Origin: Neurospora tetraspora
Lineage: Eukaryota > Ascomycota > Sordariomycetes > Sordariales > Sordariaceae
Assembly (NCBI RefSeq): GCF_033439725.1
Contig: NW_026944383.1
Location: 4,898,001 to 4,962,000, forward strand
Direction of reading: 5' to 3'
DNA: 64,000 nucleotides
Shown piece by piece: positions 21,858 to 33,830 of this stretch. The notes below the pieces were generated by a model, which ran no database searches, had not been told where the DNA came from, and saw nothing but the letters and a program-made list of their open reading frames with translations. Both the position numbers and the translations under genes were made by a program. The first letter of the stretch is position 1; the number at the start of each line of letters is the position of its first letter.

Positions 21858-22435
21858 TTATGGTCCCCCAATCGGTGGCCCCCCAACATATGACCACCAC
21901 CACCAGGCGACATCTCCCCATCCCACTCCGCTAAACCAAGCAGAAACAGTGTTGCGGACCCATAGGACTTCGTGGGGGTATAAACCGGACATGAAGCATA
22001 GGAGATGGGTGACGGGGGTTCTCTCTGTCACAATCTCGTGACGGTTCTCCCTGACTGGTTGTTGATCCGAAGAGAGACCATCGTTATTACGCTGCGTCTG
22101 CCGCACGGGAGTGGGACCTGTTCTCCAGACCTGTAATGCCGCGAATATCGTGACGGCCAAGCAAGCGGCTGCCCACCATTTCCTCACTCGCGGATGATTC
22201 TAAAGGAAAATGTCATTAGCCAACGTGCCAATCTCAAGGAGTCACTCGTAGTCGGAGACTTACCTTGTACCATGCTGAGCATCTCTGCATGTGATATACA
22301 ATTTTTCTTGTAAAAGTTAGCAAATGGATTCCATTCGTACAAGAGAGAGATAACGTACGCGGAGGTCCTGTTTATCTTGTCGAGTCGTTTGGTGATATCA
22401 CCGAAAGTGGTGTAGACGGCTTGAAACTCGGCCAT
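21858..22435 (-). CDS. Small single-pass membrane protein with a 19-nt internal exon
   Basis: I do not recognise this protein. The model has exon 1 at 22359-22435, exon 2 at 22264-22282 (19 nt) and exon 3 at 21858-22199. Both introns (76 and 64 bp) have good donors (GTACGT, GTAAGT) and GCTAAC/GCTAAT branch points. The result is 145 residues. It starts MAEFQAVYTTFGDITKRLDK, continues through SACSAWYKNHPRVRKWW, and has one membrane helix (AAACLAVTIFAALQVW). The hydrophilic middle follows and the tail is rich in Trp and Gly. The exon 2 acceptor is one of two adjacent AGs; only the downstream one keeps the frame. The C-terminus may involve a further unseen intron. The gene is certain only as far as the splice signals and frame continuity support it. 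Confidence 0.6.
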
Positions 22436-23321
22436 TGTCTCGCAGAAAGGCCTAGGAGGATGGAGAAACAAATGAAAAGAGAAGGAAGAATAGGCCAAAT
22501 GAGATGGATGGGATCACTTCCTTTGAGGAGGTCTTTCGCGCTGCTCATGGGTTATTTTAGCGGAGCGGCAGAGGGAATCCGCCAGGATGTGGTCGTGGGT
22601 ATTGGACTCTTATTTTGATGAGAACCAAAAATAAGCGAAGAATCAAAAGATGGTCTTTGATGGTGACGGTGAATTTGGTTTTGGAGATGGAAAGGGAATT
22701 CATCGGAGAAATTGCACGGGCAATGGCTTGTCTTATAGTTGTAAGTTCTAAAGGCTGAGTCTTGACATTACCACATCTTTTCCATAAATTGGTGGTGCAT
22801 GATGCCGGACTGTGAATATCTGTACACTTCGGGCTGGAACCAACATGCATCATAATTATGCCCGTTGCTTCCGCCGTGGATGAGGCGGTCATGTTGGTGA
22901 CGACCGGAGTTCAGGGGAACGCATTCGCTGGTCCGTGAGTTCAAAGCAGCCATACTGATGCACCTAGGTGGGACGGGCGGAAGGTCGCCTTTAAGACCCT
23001 GATCGATGACTCTACCATGTAGCGGAACTCTAAAGCCGTCAGTGAGTATGGGATACCGACCCTGCTGGAGTCCCGAATGGTAACGTTGACGCATGGAATG
23101 GCGGGTTATAGCCACAACTGTCGGCACCGCTCACATCTGACCTTGAACGCACATGGTGTCTAAAATGCTCCTCAAGATCCCTGCTTGAAAAGGGGTCTGC
23201 ACCTTTGTTCCAAGTCTCGCATATCAAGCAGGATATCAGACCCTCGCCCGGGAAACGTACGAGTGTCGGGCATTACATCCCTACCTCCACGTGAAGAGCT
23301 TCGCTCGCGAGTCCGTTGGTG
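22436..23321. other. Intergenic between prp38 stop and the small membrane-protein gene
   Basis: 886 bp that should hold the prp38 3' UTR and the promoter of the next minus-strand gene. The minus frames at 22557-22892 and 22768-23127 show no motif and no good splice partner. Nothing else was seen. Confidence 0.45.
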
Positions 23322-24218
23322 TTATTCTGGTCCGTCGATATCCATCTTCTCCTTGTCATTGCGGTCTTCCGGTGTCCTTGATCTCGATCTCGATCTCGTC
23401 CGTGAGCTTCTCCTCCTGACCGGTGATCGGGACCGGGAATAAGATCTCGACCTCGACCTGGACCTAGGCGTGCGCGATCTTGATCTTGATCTCGATCTGG
23501 ACCTTGAACGTGTCCTTGACCTGACCTCTCCCTCGCTTTCGCTGCCGTTATTATTCTGCTCCTCCTCTGCTTTGCGCATTTCCTCATCCTCCTCTTCTAA
23601 GAGATCTTCGATGTTGCCCAACGGACTGACGCGCGGTTCGAGTATGTCCAGATCTTCCAGGATGTCCCTCTTCCGCATCTTCCACAGACTCGTTGCGCAA
23701 ACGCGATCTTTCGTCAACAGGTCGTCGACAAAAACATCCACATACGTCAGACTGGTCCCGTTTCTCCCCTTCCTCCTCAGTTTCCGCCTGTCTTCCAGAA
23801 ACGGCTCCAGCGTCTTGTACACGTCCTGGTCCTTCCTCGTCAGACGGATATAAAACAGTGCCAGCGCGCGCAGGTACTTGAACTTTTCACCGCCAAATTG
23901 TAGATACTCGTTTAGGATGTCGTCGGAGGGCGCGAGCTGCAGCAACTTGAAGGCGAGGCAGAGGAAGGGCGAGGGTTTCTGGACGGTGCCGTAGACGCCG
24001 CCGATGAAGTCGACGTGCTCGACAACGCGGTCCACAATGTCGGCTTCGTTGACACCGAAACACTGCTCCTTGTAAAAGTAACTGTCGATGATGCGTTCGC
24101 GAACCGCCTTTTCCATTATAGTGGCAGGGTTGAGGCCGTTGGGCGCGAGCGGGCCCGAGGAGCCACGCTCGTCGAGGAAGCGCCGCTCATCGGCACGGTG
24201 AAATTCGGATTTGCTCAT
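23322..24218 (-). CDS. prp38: Pre-mRNA splicing factor Prp38
   Basis: Prp38 is a U4/U6.U5 tri-snRNP protein needed for spliceosome activation (family knowledge). The single exon encodes 298 residues. Residues about 25-200 are the Prp38 domain: NPATIMEKAVRERIIDSYFY, FIGGVYGTVQKPSPFLCLAF, KFKYLRALALFYIRLT, and YVDVFVDDLLTKDRVC. An acidic stretch (LLEEEDEEMRKAEEE) follows. The C-terminus is an RS domain of roughly 60 residues built of RSRSRS repeats, which animal Prp38 has and budding yeast lacks. It ends DKEKMDIDGPE. The ATG at 24218 is the natural start. The gene is divergent from the membrane-protein gene at 24850 with 631 bp between them. Confidence 0.95.
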   Translation of the reverse strand: MSKSEFHRADERRFLDERGSSGPLAPNGLNPATIMEKAVRERIIDSYFYKEQCFGVNEADIVDRVVEHVDFIGGVYGTVQKPSPFLCLAFKLLQLAPSDDILNEYLQFGGEKFKYLRALALFYIRLTRKDQDVYKTLEPFLEDRRKLRRKGRNGTSLTYVDVFVDDLLTKDRVCATSLWKMRKRDILEDLDILEPRVSPLGNIEDLLEEEDEEMRKAEEEQNNNGSESEGEVRSRTRSRSRSRSRSRSRTPRSRSRSRSYSRSRSPVRRRSSRTRSRSRSRTPEDRNDKEKMDIDGPE

Positions 24219-24849
24219 TTTCTTGTCGTATGCAGGTATGTAGTGTGCGCAGTATGTGAAGTATTCGGTGATTGTGGCTTTGTGCTTGTGGTGTTGCGCA
24301 CAGTTCGGAATTGTTTCCTACGGACAGGAAGAAAACCAAAAGTTGTTGACAGTGGAATTCGAGGTCGAGGTTCGAATGATTGGCAACGCCAAGTCTCACA
24401 AGCAACCACGGCGAGCGTTGGCGGCAGGCAATTCAACGCGCCAAGCCGCCAATCGTCATACCTTACCTTCCGAGTCCACTTCAGGTTGCCCTATTACCGG
24501 TTATCGATAAGCGATAAGCGCCCAAGGTCTGGGTGCCCCTCGTACTGTGACTGGCAGCTGAGATCTTCCAATGAAGCGACAAGCGACAGCCTCAAACGCG
24601 GAGTGCGGCGCGTGAAAGGAGGGGTTGGGAGAGACGGGGGGAGGATACGAGGATGGAGACGGGAATGTGAAAATAGTTCTTCATGCACAGGACTCAAGGT
24701 AACTTGCATGTGTACCTCTCGCTCATTCGGTGTTTTGTTGGTGATAAATCCACGTTTGTTTACATTCGGACTTTGGCTTCAAAGATTGCATCTCATAGCC
24801 TCACTGTGTGCACACTACTCGCAGCCACCAAACAGTAAATACATAAACC
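24219..24849. promoter_or_regulatory. Divergent promoter region, prp38 and 24850 gene
   Basis: 631 bp between two divergent starts. A long plus-strand open frame crosses it only because the DNA is GC-balanced; it has no motif and is continuous with antisense prp38. No other feature was seen. Confidence 0.5.
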
Positions 24850-25619
24850 ATGCTACTCACTTCGGCACAAGTATCAATCGCCTTCTCATCGGGCATCGGT
24901 ATGCTTCTCCCACCAACGGACCTCCTCGTCCAAGTACATTCTTCCGACTGACGTGGTCACTTTGTTCGAAAACAGTATTTATCTTCACAGCAGCCCTCTT
25001 TTTAAGCGGATATGCAATCCAGCAACGAACACTGCGGGACCTCCGCGCCGCCATCAAGCCAACTCCAAGGCCGTCTCCAAAAACATATTTACCCGATCAA
25101 TTCAAAAAGATGACCACCGAGTTACCTGATGGCACCATTATCCCGGTACACGACGATGGGGTTGTCATAGAGATCAAACCCACTCCGCCCAAAGAAATCC
25201 ACGAAGCTTCAGCAACAAAAGAGGAGAATCAACAGAAGCCAATACCGGCACTGGAACCAGCACCAGAGTCGACGCCAGAGAAAACGAAAAATAAAAAGAC
25301 ATCATCAGCCAGAGCCCAAAAGTACAGAGAACAGCAGCAACTGAAGAAGCAGCAAGAGAAGCAGCAACAGGGCTTGTTGGTTCAGCAGGGACAGCAACAA
25401 CAAGAGGATTACAGCACAACACCAAACCACGCGGAACAAGAAGGGACAAGCGAAAGCACCTCGATCGAAATCCCAGAGGGAATGCTCGAACACCCCGATC
25501 CAGACAAGCGCACCGAGAAAGCAGTCAGTCCGGCAGAGAGGCGAAGGTTAATCAAAGAAGAGATCAAGAGGCTGGCACAGCCTGGAGAGAGGGGATATTA
25601 TCAACGGCGACTGTGGTGA
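24850..25619 (+). CDS. Conserved fungal-type single-pass membrane protein, function unknown
   Basis: Exon 1 is 24850-24898 and exon 2 is 24976-25619. The 77-bp intron has a GTATGC donor and a CTGAC branch point. The product is 230 residues. An N-terminal membrane helix (SSGIVFIFTAALFLSGYAI) is followed directly by QQRTLRDLRAAIKP. The middle is low-complexity, Pro- then Gln-rich. The end is charged and looks conserved (AERRRLIKEEIKRLAQPGER, then GYYQRRLW). I recall similar ascomycete proteins with the same two ends and variable middles, but no function. The layout suggests a small mitochondrial or ER membrane protein; this is inference. Reading the second exon upstream without splicing would give a 534-residue frame across antisense prp38, which I reject. 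Confidence 0.8.
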
Positions 25620-26191
25620 GACAATAATGGTGACAAAACACCATCATGATATGATCCATGCCTAACCTCTGGCTGGCCTTGAGGATGAAATATCACGGAC
25701 ATGAATGGGACGTTTCTGGTATGTGTATATCCAGTCAATGATTGTTTTCTTCTCTTGACATCTTGTCGCCATTAAATCCTTGCGGATGAAACAGCCATAT
25801 GTTCCTTAGCTTCCTAGTGGATATCTAAACAAAGGACAAAAAAGGAGAGCGATTACTTTTTTCCATCAAAACATCCCCCTAATGCCAAACGCCTTCCCCA
25901 GCTGCTCAACTTGGGAGAACGGAGAGATCGTTGAGCCTTGCATCGGGGAAGGATTCCCTTTCGCTGCCCGACCTTCCTGCAGTCAAGTTCAAGATTGTTG
26001 TTATACCCAGTCCCAACTCCTTGTCAATGCACCCGCTGCCATCTCCACATATTTCTTTCCATGTGGTATTCCCAATTATTCGGACATCGGAAACCTGTTC
26101 CTCGGCCGTCTGTTCGTTCCTCCCTGTTTCTTAACGACTCGTCCCGCAAACGTCGCTATGTTTCTTCGATCGTACCAAGCACTCCACCCAG
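25620..26191. other. Intergenic between convergent genes
   Basis: 572 bp between the stop of the plus-strand membrane-protein gene and the stop of the minus-strand Cys-rich gene. Plus frames starting near 25882 run antisense into the latter. I see only 3' UTR-like sequence. Confidence 0.4.
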
Positions 26192-26582
26192 TCACTGCCT
26201 TCTGTCTAACAAAGACTGCTGCGACGACCTCGCAGAGCTTTGAGAACTACTCTTAGAACTAGCCCGGTGCTTGTCCATCTGCGTCGAAGAGGATCCTATC
26301 CAGAGGTTCATATGCTCGGGTAGGAGGCCACGGCTGAGTGAAGCACCGCTCTTTTGCAACTGCGAGGAGGAAGGGATCAGGTTAGCTTGACTATCCTTTG
26401 TCTGCCCAAGTTTCCTTGTCCCACGGAGCTACCTACCATGCACATCTTGCACCGGTCACCGAACCTCATCACCACATTGTTGCAACGGATCGAACCCTGC
26501 AAGAAGTCAGGTCAACATCTGGACGCCGTGGTTGAGTTGGGGGTGGACTAACGTAATAGTTTGCGCAGTAGCATCCGTCCAT
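26192..26582 (-). CDS. Small cysteine-rich protein, three exons, unknown function
   Basis: Exons are 26553-26582, 26437-26496 and 26192-26359; introns are 56 and 77 bp, both between whole codons. Donors are GTTAGT and GTAGGT, with CTGAC and GCTAAC branch points and GCAG acceptors. The product is 85 residues. It begins MDGCYCANYYGSIRCNN and continues VVMRFGDRCKMCM, giving a pattern C-x-C...C...C-x-x-C that could bind zinc. The rest is Ser/Gln-rich and basic (SKSSSQSSARSSQQ). There is no signal peptide, so a secreted effector is unlikely. No exon is long enough to stand out alone. The evidence is the coincidence of splice signals, phase and Cys pattern; I do not recognise the family. Confidence 0.6.
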
Positions 26583-29500
26583 CTCGTGTGTTGGCAGACG
26601 TTCAAACGTTGTATGATTCTATCAGGTGGAAAAGCAATCGAGTGATTTGAAGGGATCGCCGTTTATGATGCAAAGCCAATAACTAATAACAGAGACAGAT
26701 GACCGAGTAGGGAAGACGAGGCTGTCTGATGGCGTAAACTGAAATGTCTATGATGTGGTTGAGGAAGAGCAGTACAGGGAAAAGCAGCAATAAAGATGTC
26801 TATAAGCGGAAGCTTGATCAGATCAAGAAGCAAAAAGTTCGGAGCTGGGAAGGGGACCGAGCAGACTATTATACACACTTCAGGAAGGCGAGGAGGAGGA
26901 GGAGGTGAATTGGCAAGGTCATGGTCATGGCAACGCCAACAGGGTAAGAGCCAACAACTGGTAGCAGCGCTTCCCGTCGTTTCCATACAGGATTTACTAA
27001 CCCACTGTTAGGTAATTGTGTGGTAATACCATACTCAGCAGTATGTACAATGTCGACTTGCATGTACAGTAATGCACCTAGTTTCCAAGTCGAAGGGAGC
27101 TCTTTCTTCAAGGTTACGTACCGCGCAGCACGACATCGCCTCACAAACGTACATCTGCTTGATAACAAGCATCGGAGATACCACTAGCAAATGGCGTTTC
27201 ATCCTTCGAAAATCGAGCCACCCTCCAGGAGATCTAGAACCCCCCACTGGCGCCCAATATGCCAGCCCACGCATCATAAACAACCACCCGAGAGACAAAG
27301 GAAAGCACGGATGAGGAAAGAATGCACCTAGAAAACAAAGGGAGGGGTAAGGGCGGGACAACCAGGATGGATAAAGTAGCAACAGCTGCTCTTTCCGTAG
27401 AGCATATGTCAAAAGTCGATAAAGAAACGGAAAGCAGGCCTCGGAAGTCTCCTGGGCAGATGCCATGTCCCATCAGCATTTTGATTCGAAACTTTGCTTC
27501 ATGTTTTCCCTTCATCTCCTTCTTGGTTCTTTCCTTTTCCTAAGCCGTCATCCTTGACGCAACCGCATCATCGCCACATTCTCCATCCTCCGAGTCCTTC
27601 TCCAATTTACACCGACGGTTACCGATAGAGGGACACTTTTCGTCTCATCGTTGTCGTCGACGCCGGCGACGACGAAGGGGCCCGGAGTCAGCGGCAATGC
27701 TGCCCGAAACAATCGCTCAACCCAAAACAACAACACAACCAACGATGCGCACCATTTGTTTCCCATAAAGACCGACTCGGAGTCAGCCATAGGGCAGTGC
27801 CGCATGCGATCCGTCTTACGATAAAAAGCCCAAACTGCTCTCTCCCGATCAACCGCACAACAACTCCCGTCCAGTCCATCGTCAATGTTCGCATCATCAA
27901 CACTCGTCAACGTCTCAAACCCATCCGATCAAGCAAAAGCCCTCTCGTGCTCCCCTAACTCAGCTTCATCCATCTCCTATTCCACGACGAGCTCGACCAT
28001 CGCCACCCACATCGCCATCCGAAACAATCAAGAAGTTTCCACATACCGTTTCACACATGCACATGCCAAATTCCCAGAACACCAGTCGTCCATTGTTGTT
28101 AAAGTATCACAGCATCAGTCTCCGTCTTCCAGTCCTCCAGTCCTTCATCTCCTCCAGTACCCCATTATTCACGATCCCCCACATAATCCGTCATCTATCA
28201 TCCTCCCCACAACGGGATTGGACTTTCACCCACCCAACTTCTGCGCTGCTACCGTTACACTTGCATATGGTAATAGCCATGGCGCCCCAAAGCTACCTTA
28301 CCCGTATGCATGTCATGTTGAATGCTGTGATATATGATAGGATAACCCAATCTTAGGAGCTTGCCCATCTCGCCCTAGCTCTTTCTCTGATCTGGCTGTT
28401 TGTTGAATGGTTATACCTCCATTCCCCGGACTAGATGGCCCGAACGGGAGTTGGTGGTTAGTACTGCCGATAAGTATGTAGACAGCAGTTTGATTTTCAC
28501 AAAAAGCAATGGTTGATGAGGATAGTGACACTACCATGATTTGTGGCTGTTTGGTTGAAGATTACCTACCATACCTAGACACTAGAGTCTAGACACCCGA
28601 AACATATTAGTATCCATGGCTACCCACCCACTGCCGTTACCCAGTCCAGACACTCTTATCAATTTCAAAAGAAGCTGAATCTGTAACATCCCGTACTTGC
28701 CTTGAGAAGCTCCAATTCATCTGCCACTATCTACCTAGTAGTATCTTCACCTCCATTTAACTATCTATCACCATCTTATCAACTGCCCATCAACCTCTTA
28801 AGACTACCATTGTAAATACAGAGTGTGGCAATGGAAGCAACAGAAGCAAGCAACCACAACAACGACGATATCCCATTTAGTTCCGTCATCGGTTCGGCAG
28901 AATCCGTGGCAGGTAGGTATGTCTAGATTCGGTATGTAAGTGAGGGCAAACTGAATGGAGCGGAAACTGAAACTGGGACTGGAACTGCATCTGCAACTGG
29001 GACTGCAACTGCAACTGGAGGCCAAAATTAAACGTTCGATTAGCATGTGTCAAGTATTTGGACAATGCTGTCTGAATCGTGACGACCAGCCAGAGGTGGC
29101 GGGACCAAAACGGGGCAAGCCCGGGCCCCCCGGACTCTCGACTCTCACCGGCCCGGAGATAACGGGAAATGGGAACAGGAACTACGGGGTGGGGCCGGGA
29201 GTTACGGTAACTTGCATATCGATCTTTGGTCGTGGTCGGGAACGGTCCAGAACTTTTGGTCGACTGACTACCTCTGTGTTATCCGGATCGTATCACTTTT
29301 TTACCTCCTCTATTTCATTTCGAGGCGAAACTGGGGTTGCACTACAAGTACAAACAAGCGAGAGGAGGCATTTGAGGCATGCGCGGTAGCAGACGGGTGG
29401 GGGGTTCAAGTTATTTTGCCTCCCACCAAACGAACAACACCATGACGACTCGCTTTGTTTTTGTTATGATGATGAAGAAGAGAGGGTATTAAAAATTTCT

Positions 29501-29956
29501 GGAGAGTGGGAGGAAAATAGAGGAAGGAGGAAAGCAAGATAGATCTGATAAGAACATGATATGTGGTTTCGGATGTGTGGTGTTGGATGTAAGTGTGTGT
29601 GTGTGTGTGTGTGCCGTCCTCCGTCCTCCGTTCTCCCCTTTCTTTCCTCCCTTTTTGCTGCTCAAAAACAAAAACAAGAAAATGTGTAAATGGCTTCTGT
29701 ATCGGGACCAAAAACAGGAGAGAAGAATAAACGAGAAATAGTAAAAAAGATGATGATGACGAAAACAATTGCGATATCGATCCCGCCCTTTCTTCTTCGT
29801 CTTCTTCTTCGCCGCTTCTTCCATATCCATAATGTTGTTGTTTGTCCTGTGTTCGGGTCCCACCATGTCCGCCACCGCTTGCGCGAGATACATATTAAAG
29901 CTGCCAGCCCACCTACACCTAAATAGTTAACCAGGAATGATGGTAGAGGAGAACTA
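26583..29956. other. Long intergenic stretch without a recognisable gene
   Basis: 3.4 kb between the Cys-rich gene start and the Rho GEF stop. It contains short open frames on both strands (for example 27035-27466, 27548-27910, 27885-28337), none with a family motif or convincing splice partners. Also present are a degenerate ACTGGGACTGCA-like repeat at 28965-29020, a GC-rich patch at 29100-29160 and a TG microsatellite. It could hold untranslated transcripts or long UTRs. Confidence 0.4.
29593..29613. repeat. TG dinucleotide microsatellite
   Basis: About ten GT units, read on the plus strand, in the 3' flank of the Rho GEF gene. Confidence 0.9.
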
Positions 29957-32900
29957 CTACATATCCGCCGGCTTCTTCTGACTCTTCCAGAAATCGATGG
30001 CCTCAATGATATCCTCGCCACGCTCATCTTCATATGCGAACAAAATCTGGTAGTTGTGTTAGCGTTGCGTTTTCCACAGTGTTCCAAATCCAGATTAAGA
30101 CTCACCTCATGTGTACTGCTGTGTAGCATCCTGATGTTCTTGTGCGGCACAATATGTACTGCCAGGTTATCAATGTTCCTGAGCTCAATAAAGTTGGGCT
30201 CAAACGCCAATATCCAAGGATAGCTGAGCGCAAAGGCCTGTGGTGTTCCCTCCCAATCCAGACGCCATTCGGGACGGGCCCTCCATCCGTTGCGGTTGAC
30301 GAAGAACGAGAACTCGCTGTAGTTGAGGAGGAACTCTCCGTTGAGACGCTCGATATGGATGGGCTTGACAGCTTCCTTCCTCTGGACAAAGTCGAGCGAT
30401 GTGTCGGCCTGGTCGAGAAGGGATTGCGTCTCGAGGGTCTCGAGACTGACAACCTCGAAGCCGCGGGCGCATGCAACGCAAAGCTTGGATTTGAGGAAGT
30501 GTACCGATGACGATTCTGTCGGGATGTAGAACTCCTTGAATGGCCGGAGTTCGTCCTGACCGGCGTTGAACATCTTGCTGAGACCCCTTTGCTTCTTGGA
30601 GCCGGACATGGCATCGTTCGGCTCGTACACCTTGATCGTAGTTGACAGCGCAGAGCTCTTGACGGCGCACACGAGATGGCGGCCGAGGCAGATACCGGTC
30701 TTGAAGAAGTTGCAGTGACTTTGGATCTTCTTGCCACGCTTGGATGAGATCGGCTCGTTGGGGTTGAGCGCATCCAGTTGGTACGAGTAAAGCGACCTGT
30801 TGGAAAGTACCAAGAGCAGCGAGTACTCTTCCAGAACATCGACCTGGGTGACGTTCTGTATGTCAATAACACGCTTCGGTGGTATTTCCTTGGTCTTACG
30901 ATCAGAGACAAAGATACCCTGGTCCGTGCCATAGATGATCTTCCGTCCACCATCTGTATTATTGTCAGCACACAAGATCTCTTACTTGACATGGCCGTCC
31001 TTAAATACTTACCGAACGGCGTGGCGCAGTTGACCTTGTTGGGGCCGGCGAAGTAACCATACGATATTATCGTAGTGTTCAAGAAATCCGCACGGGCCCT
31101 GAGCTGCTGCTGGGCGGTATCGATGAACTCGAGCCATTTCTGTCGTCCTGCCTGATTCGATGCGTACACCGTTAGTTCGTAGCCGTTCTTTCCAAGATGT
31201 CGGAACGTGATCGGCCACCCATCACCCTTCTTGGCGTCGGTGGTAGTGCGTAGAGCAGGCAGCAAGCTTGACGAAGACCTTTTGACAGCTCCTGAAGGAA
31301 TGATTTCCTCCATTTCCTTGATAGAAAGTAGCTCCAAGGGTATAGGTCTGCGGTATGCCTTGATTTCTTCTGTCTTGCCAACCTGTTTGATCTTCACAAG
31401 GAGAACTGCGTGATCAAACAGGAAGGCCGTAAGATCAGCATTTTCTGTGGGCGACTTCTTGAATTGAGCCTTGTATACAAGCTCACGACCCTCGTCCGTA
31501 AGCTTAAGGTCCATCTTGTCGTTGGGGCGGAACTTGAGCTGCTCGTGCAGACGGCGCAGGTTGAAGCGGTTTTCAGCCTTGCCCGACTCCGCGTTAACCC
31601 TGCTCAAGAGATCTCTGATCATAGTCAGGACCTTGGGAAGATCCTCCTTATCCGAACTACCCTCTTCCGTATACTTGAGAACACCTTCTAGGAGTAGAGG
31701 ATATCTCGCCAAACGCGTGGTTGGCTTGGTGAGGTAACCGTTCAACTCCAGCTTTCTTGACTCTCTGCGGCGTTCAACCTCGTCCACGAATCTTGCAAAG
31801 TCCTTGTTGATGGTCCGTTCGTTCTCGAATTCGAATTTGCCTTCCAACTGCTTCGCACCGTAAAGGATGAATGGTTCGAACTGAGGGACAAACTCCAGGA
31901 AGATATCTCCAATGTTTTGAACGACTGGAGTCTTCTGTTGCCTTTCAGTAAGACTCTTGGCGAACTTGGAACTGACGCCGTGAATGCTTGGAGGATCGAT
32001 AATGTTGGTAAAGATTGTCCGTACAACGCGCTCCCGCCGTTGTAGAGGAATTGGAGAGTGACCGTTGATCTTGCCCTTGAGAGGGTAGATCCAGAAATCT
32101 CGCAAATACTCGAGATCCTTGACGAAGTCTCTCTCTGTGTAGCAGATCTCACTGATAACCTCCTGCCTCTTCTTCTCCTTGTCGCTGATACTGTCCGCAA
32201 TTTCCTTCGGTACGCTGTTAATCCACAACTTCTGCTCGTCGGTCTGGTCGACATCGTCATCGTTAACCGCAGCTTTTCCTTCTTGCCTGAGGCCAATTCC
32301 GCCCTTAAGGTTCAACTTGGACATTTGCTCGAGACGGCGAGGGCATGCGATAGAGTAGCAGAGCTGGTCGGGTGTGCATGTTGGAGAGTAACATTCGGAA
32401 AGCAGGACGAAAACACCATTGACCGCTGGCTTCTCGTCATCGGTCAGTGTTTCCCTGAATTGATACATTTCGTAGGTTGAGTCTCTCAACCGGTGTTCGT
32501 ATGTAACATCATGGAAGAACTTTTGGGCGTCCAAAGCTCTACCCAGCAACAGGGCCAAGTTTCGATCGGTGGTCCTGATAATGTATGACAGCACATCGAC
32601 GGCTTCGGCACCGCTGAAAGCGTTCTTGTAGGTCAGTTCGTTCTTGGTCCTATCTCCTACAACGATCTTGCGCCGGAACGTTTCGGCCACGCGGGACAGA
32701 AGAGCCGGGTATACCAGAGGCATCCTGATCTTGACGGTAACGGGCCGGTCACCCGTCATGGACATTGCGCCGCCCGAGTGCCGATGTACCAAGGTCCCAT
32801 CTTCGTTCCGTTCTGTCGGCGCTATCGAAGGGGCGATGGTAGACGCCATGGACATAGTCCGCCCATTCACGTCGACGGTTGTCGTCGACGTGATGCTGAC

Positions 32901-33830
32901 AGTTCTTCCCGACTGACTTCCGGAAGCTGGGTACCCGCCATTAGTAGGGCCATGGTCTGGGCTGGATCCTGGTGCCCTCCTGTTGGGTATAACTCTTCCA
33001 CTAGGAGTTTGGTGGGCATCGCGGTCGTATGAGGGGTAGCCGGTCATGGACATGGCACGGTCGGCTTCCATATGCCTCTCGGGCACTATGCGCCCCTGTG
33101 CGGTTGTCCGAGCCGAGCTCCCGCTATACTGAGCCTGGCGGAAAGCGTTGGCTGGCGACTGTTGCGAGGTCGAACCCTGATACATCTGTGGTCGGGGAAC
33201 GCTCGCGAGCGACTGGGATCGGTAGGGGTCGGAGTTCAAGGCGGGCGCCGGCCTGCCCCCAGGCTGGTTATAATAAGCCTGGGCGGGAGATCTCGAGGCA
33301 TTGTTGTAGAAACCTTGGGGCGCAGGACCCCTGAGAGAATCGGCCCTCGGAGCACTTTGAGGGGGATAGGCGCCAGGAGGGGGCCGTCGCGCTGCTTGTT
33401 GCTGTTGTAGGTACTGAGCAGAGGGAACTTGTTGTCCAGCCGAGACGGAGCGCTGGCTCTGCTGGCTATATCCATTCGTATCGAGGCGCGCCCGGGGGTC
33501 ACCATAGCCTCCTCTTTCCCCTGATCCACTGCCTCCTCCTCCTCCGGGTCCGCCGGGCGGTGGGGGGCGCTGTGGCGGCGGTCTCTGCATGGAGGCTCCC
33601 GACGTGGACGACATGGTATGGGTTCGGCCTTCGTTGTGGTGCATCAAATTAGGGGGTGGGACGGAGGAGGTCATGGTGTGCGATCGGCCGGGGGGCGGGG
33701 CGGCGCCGAAGATGTTGGAGAAGGCGGCATCTCGTTGTCCGTAGCCGTCACCGGCACCGCGACTGCTGGGGGGGTGGCCGTACTGCGGGTGATTGGATCG
33801 GGACCGAGGGTCTTGATGATAGTCGGCCAT
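29957..33830 (-). CDS. rgf1/ROM2-like: Rho guanine nucleotide exchange factor (Rom2 type: DEP-DH-PH-CNH)
   Basis: This GEF family activates Rho1 at the plasma membrane in the cell-wall integrity pathway (family knowledge). Exons are 31013-33830, 30106-30953 and 29957-30046. Both introns are 59 bp and rejoin the frame as CATPF-DGGRKIIYG and SSTHE-ILFAYEDERG. The product is 1251 residues. The N-terminal 350 residues are disordered, rich in Pro, Gln, Gly and Ser. Next come a DEP domain (PALLSRVAETFRRKIVVGDR), a DH domain (KKRQEVISEICYTERDFVKD to TRLARYPLLLEGVLKYT), a PH domain (with FDHAVLLVKIKQ), and a C-terminal citron-homology domain (KIIYGTDQGIFVSD, PHKNIRMLHSSTHE). The order matches yeast Rom1/Rom2 and Neurospora RGF-1. 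It is divergent from vma-3 across 2.1 kb. Confidence 0.95.

Noticed and set aside
24015-25619. 534-codon plus frame covering antisense prp38 and the membrane-protein gene
   Set aside because: The first half is antisense to a sure gene. A consensus intron at 24899-24975 and an ATG at 24850 explain the real product.
29662-29956. Extension of the Rho GEF frame past 30105 to 29662
   Set aside because: A GTGAG donor at 30105 and acceptor at 30047 give a shorter, conserved-type end (ILFAYEDERGEDIIEAIDFW).
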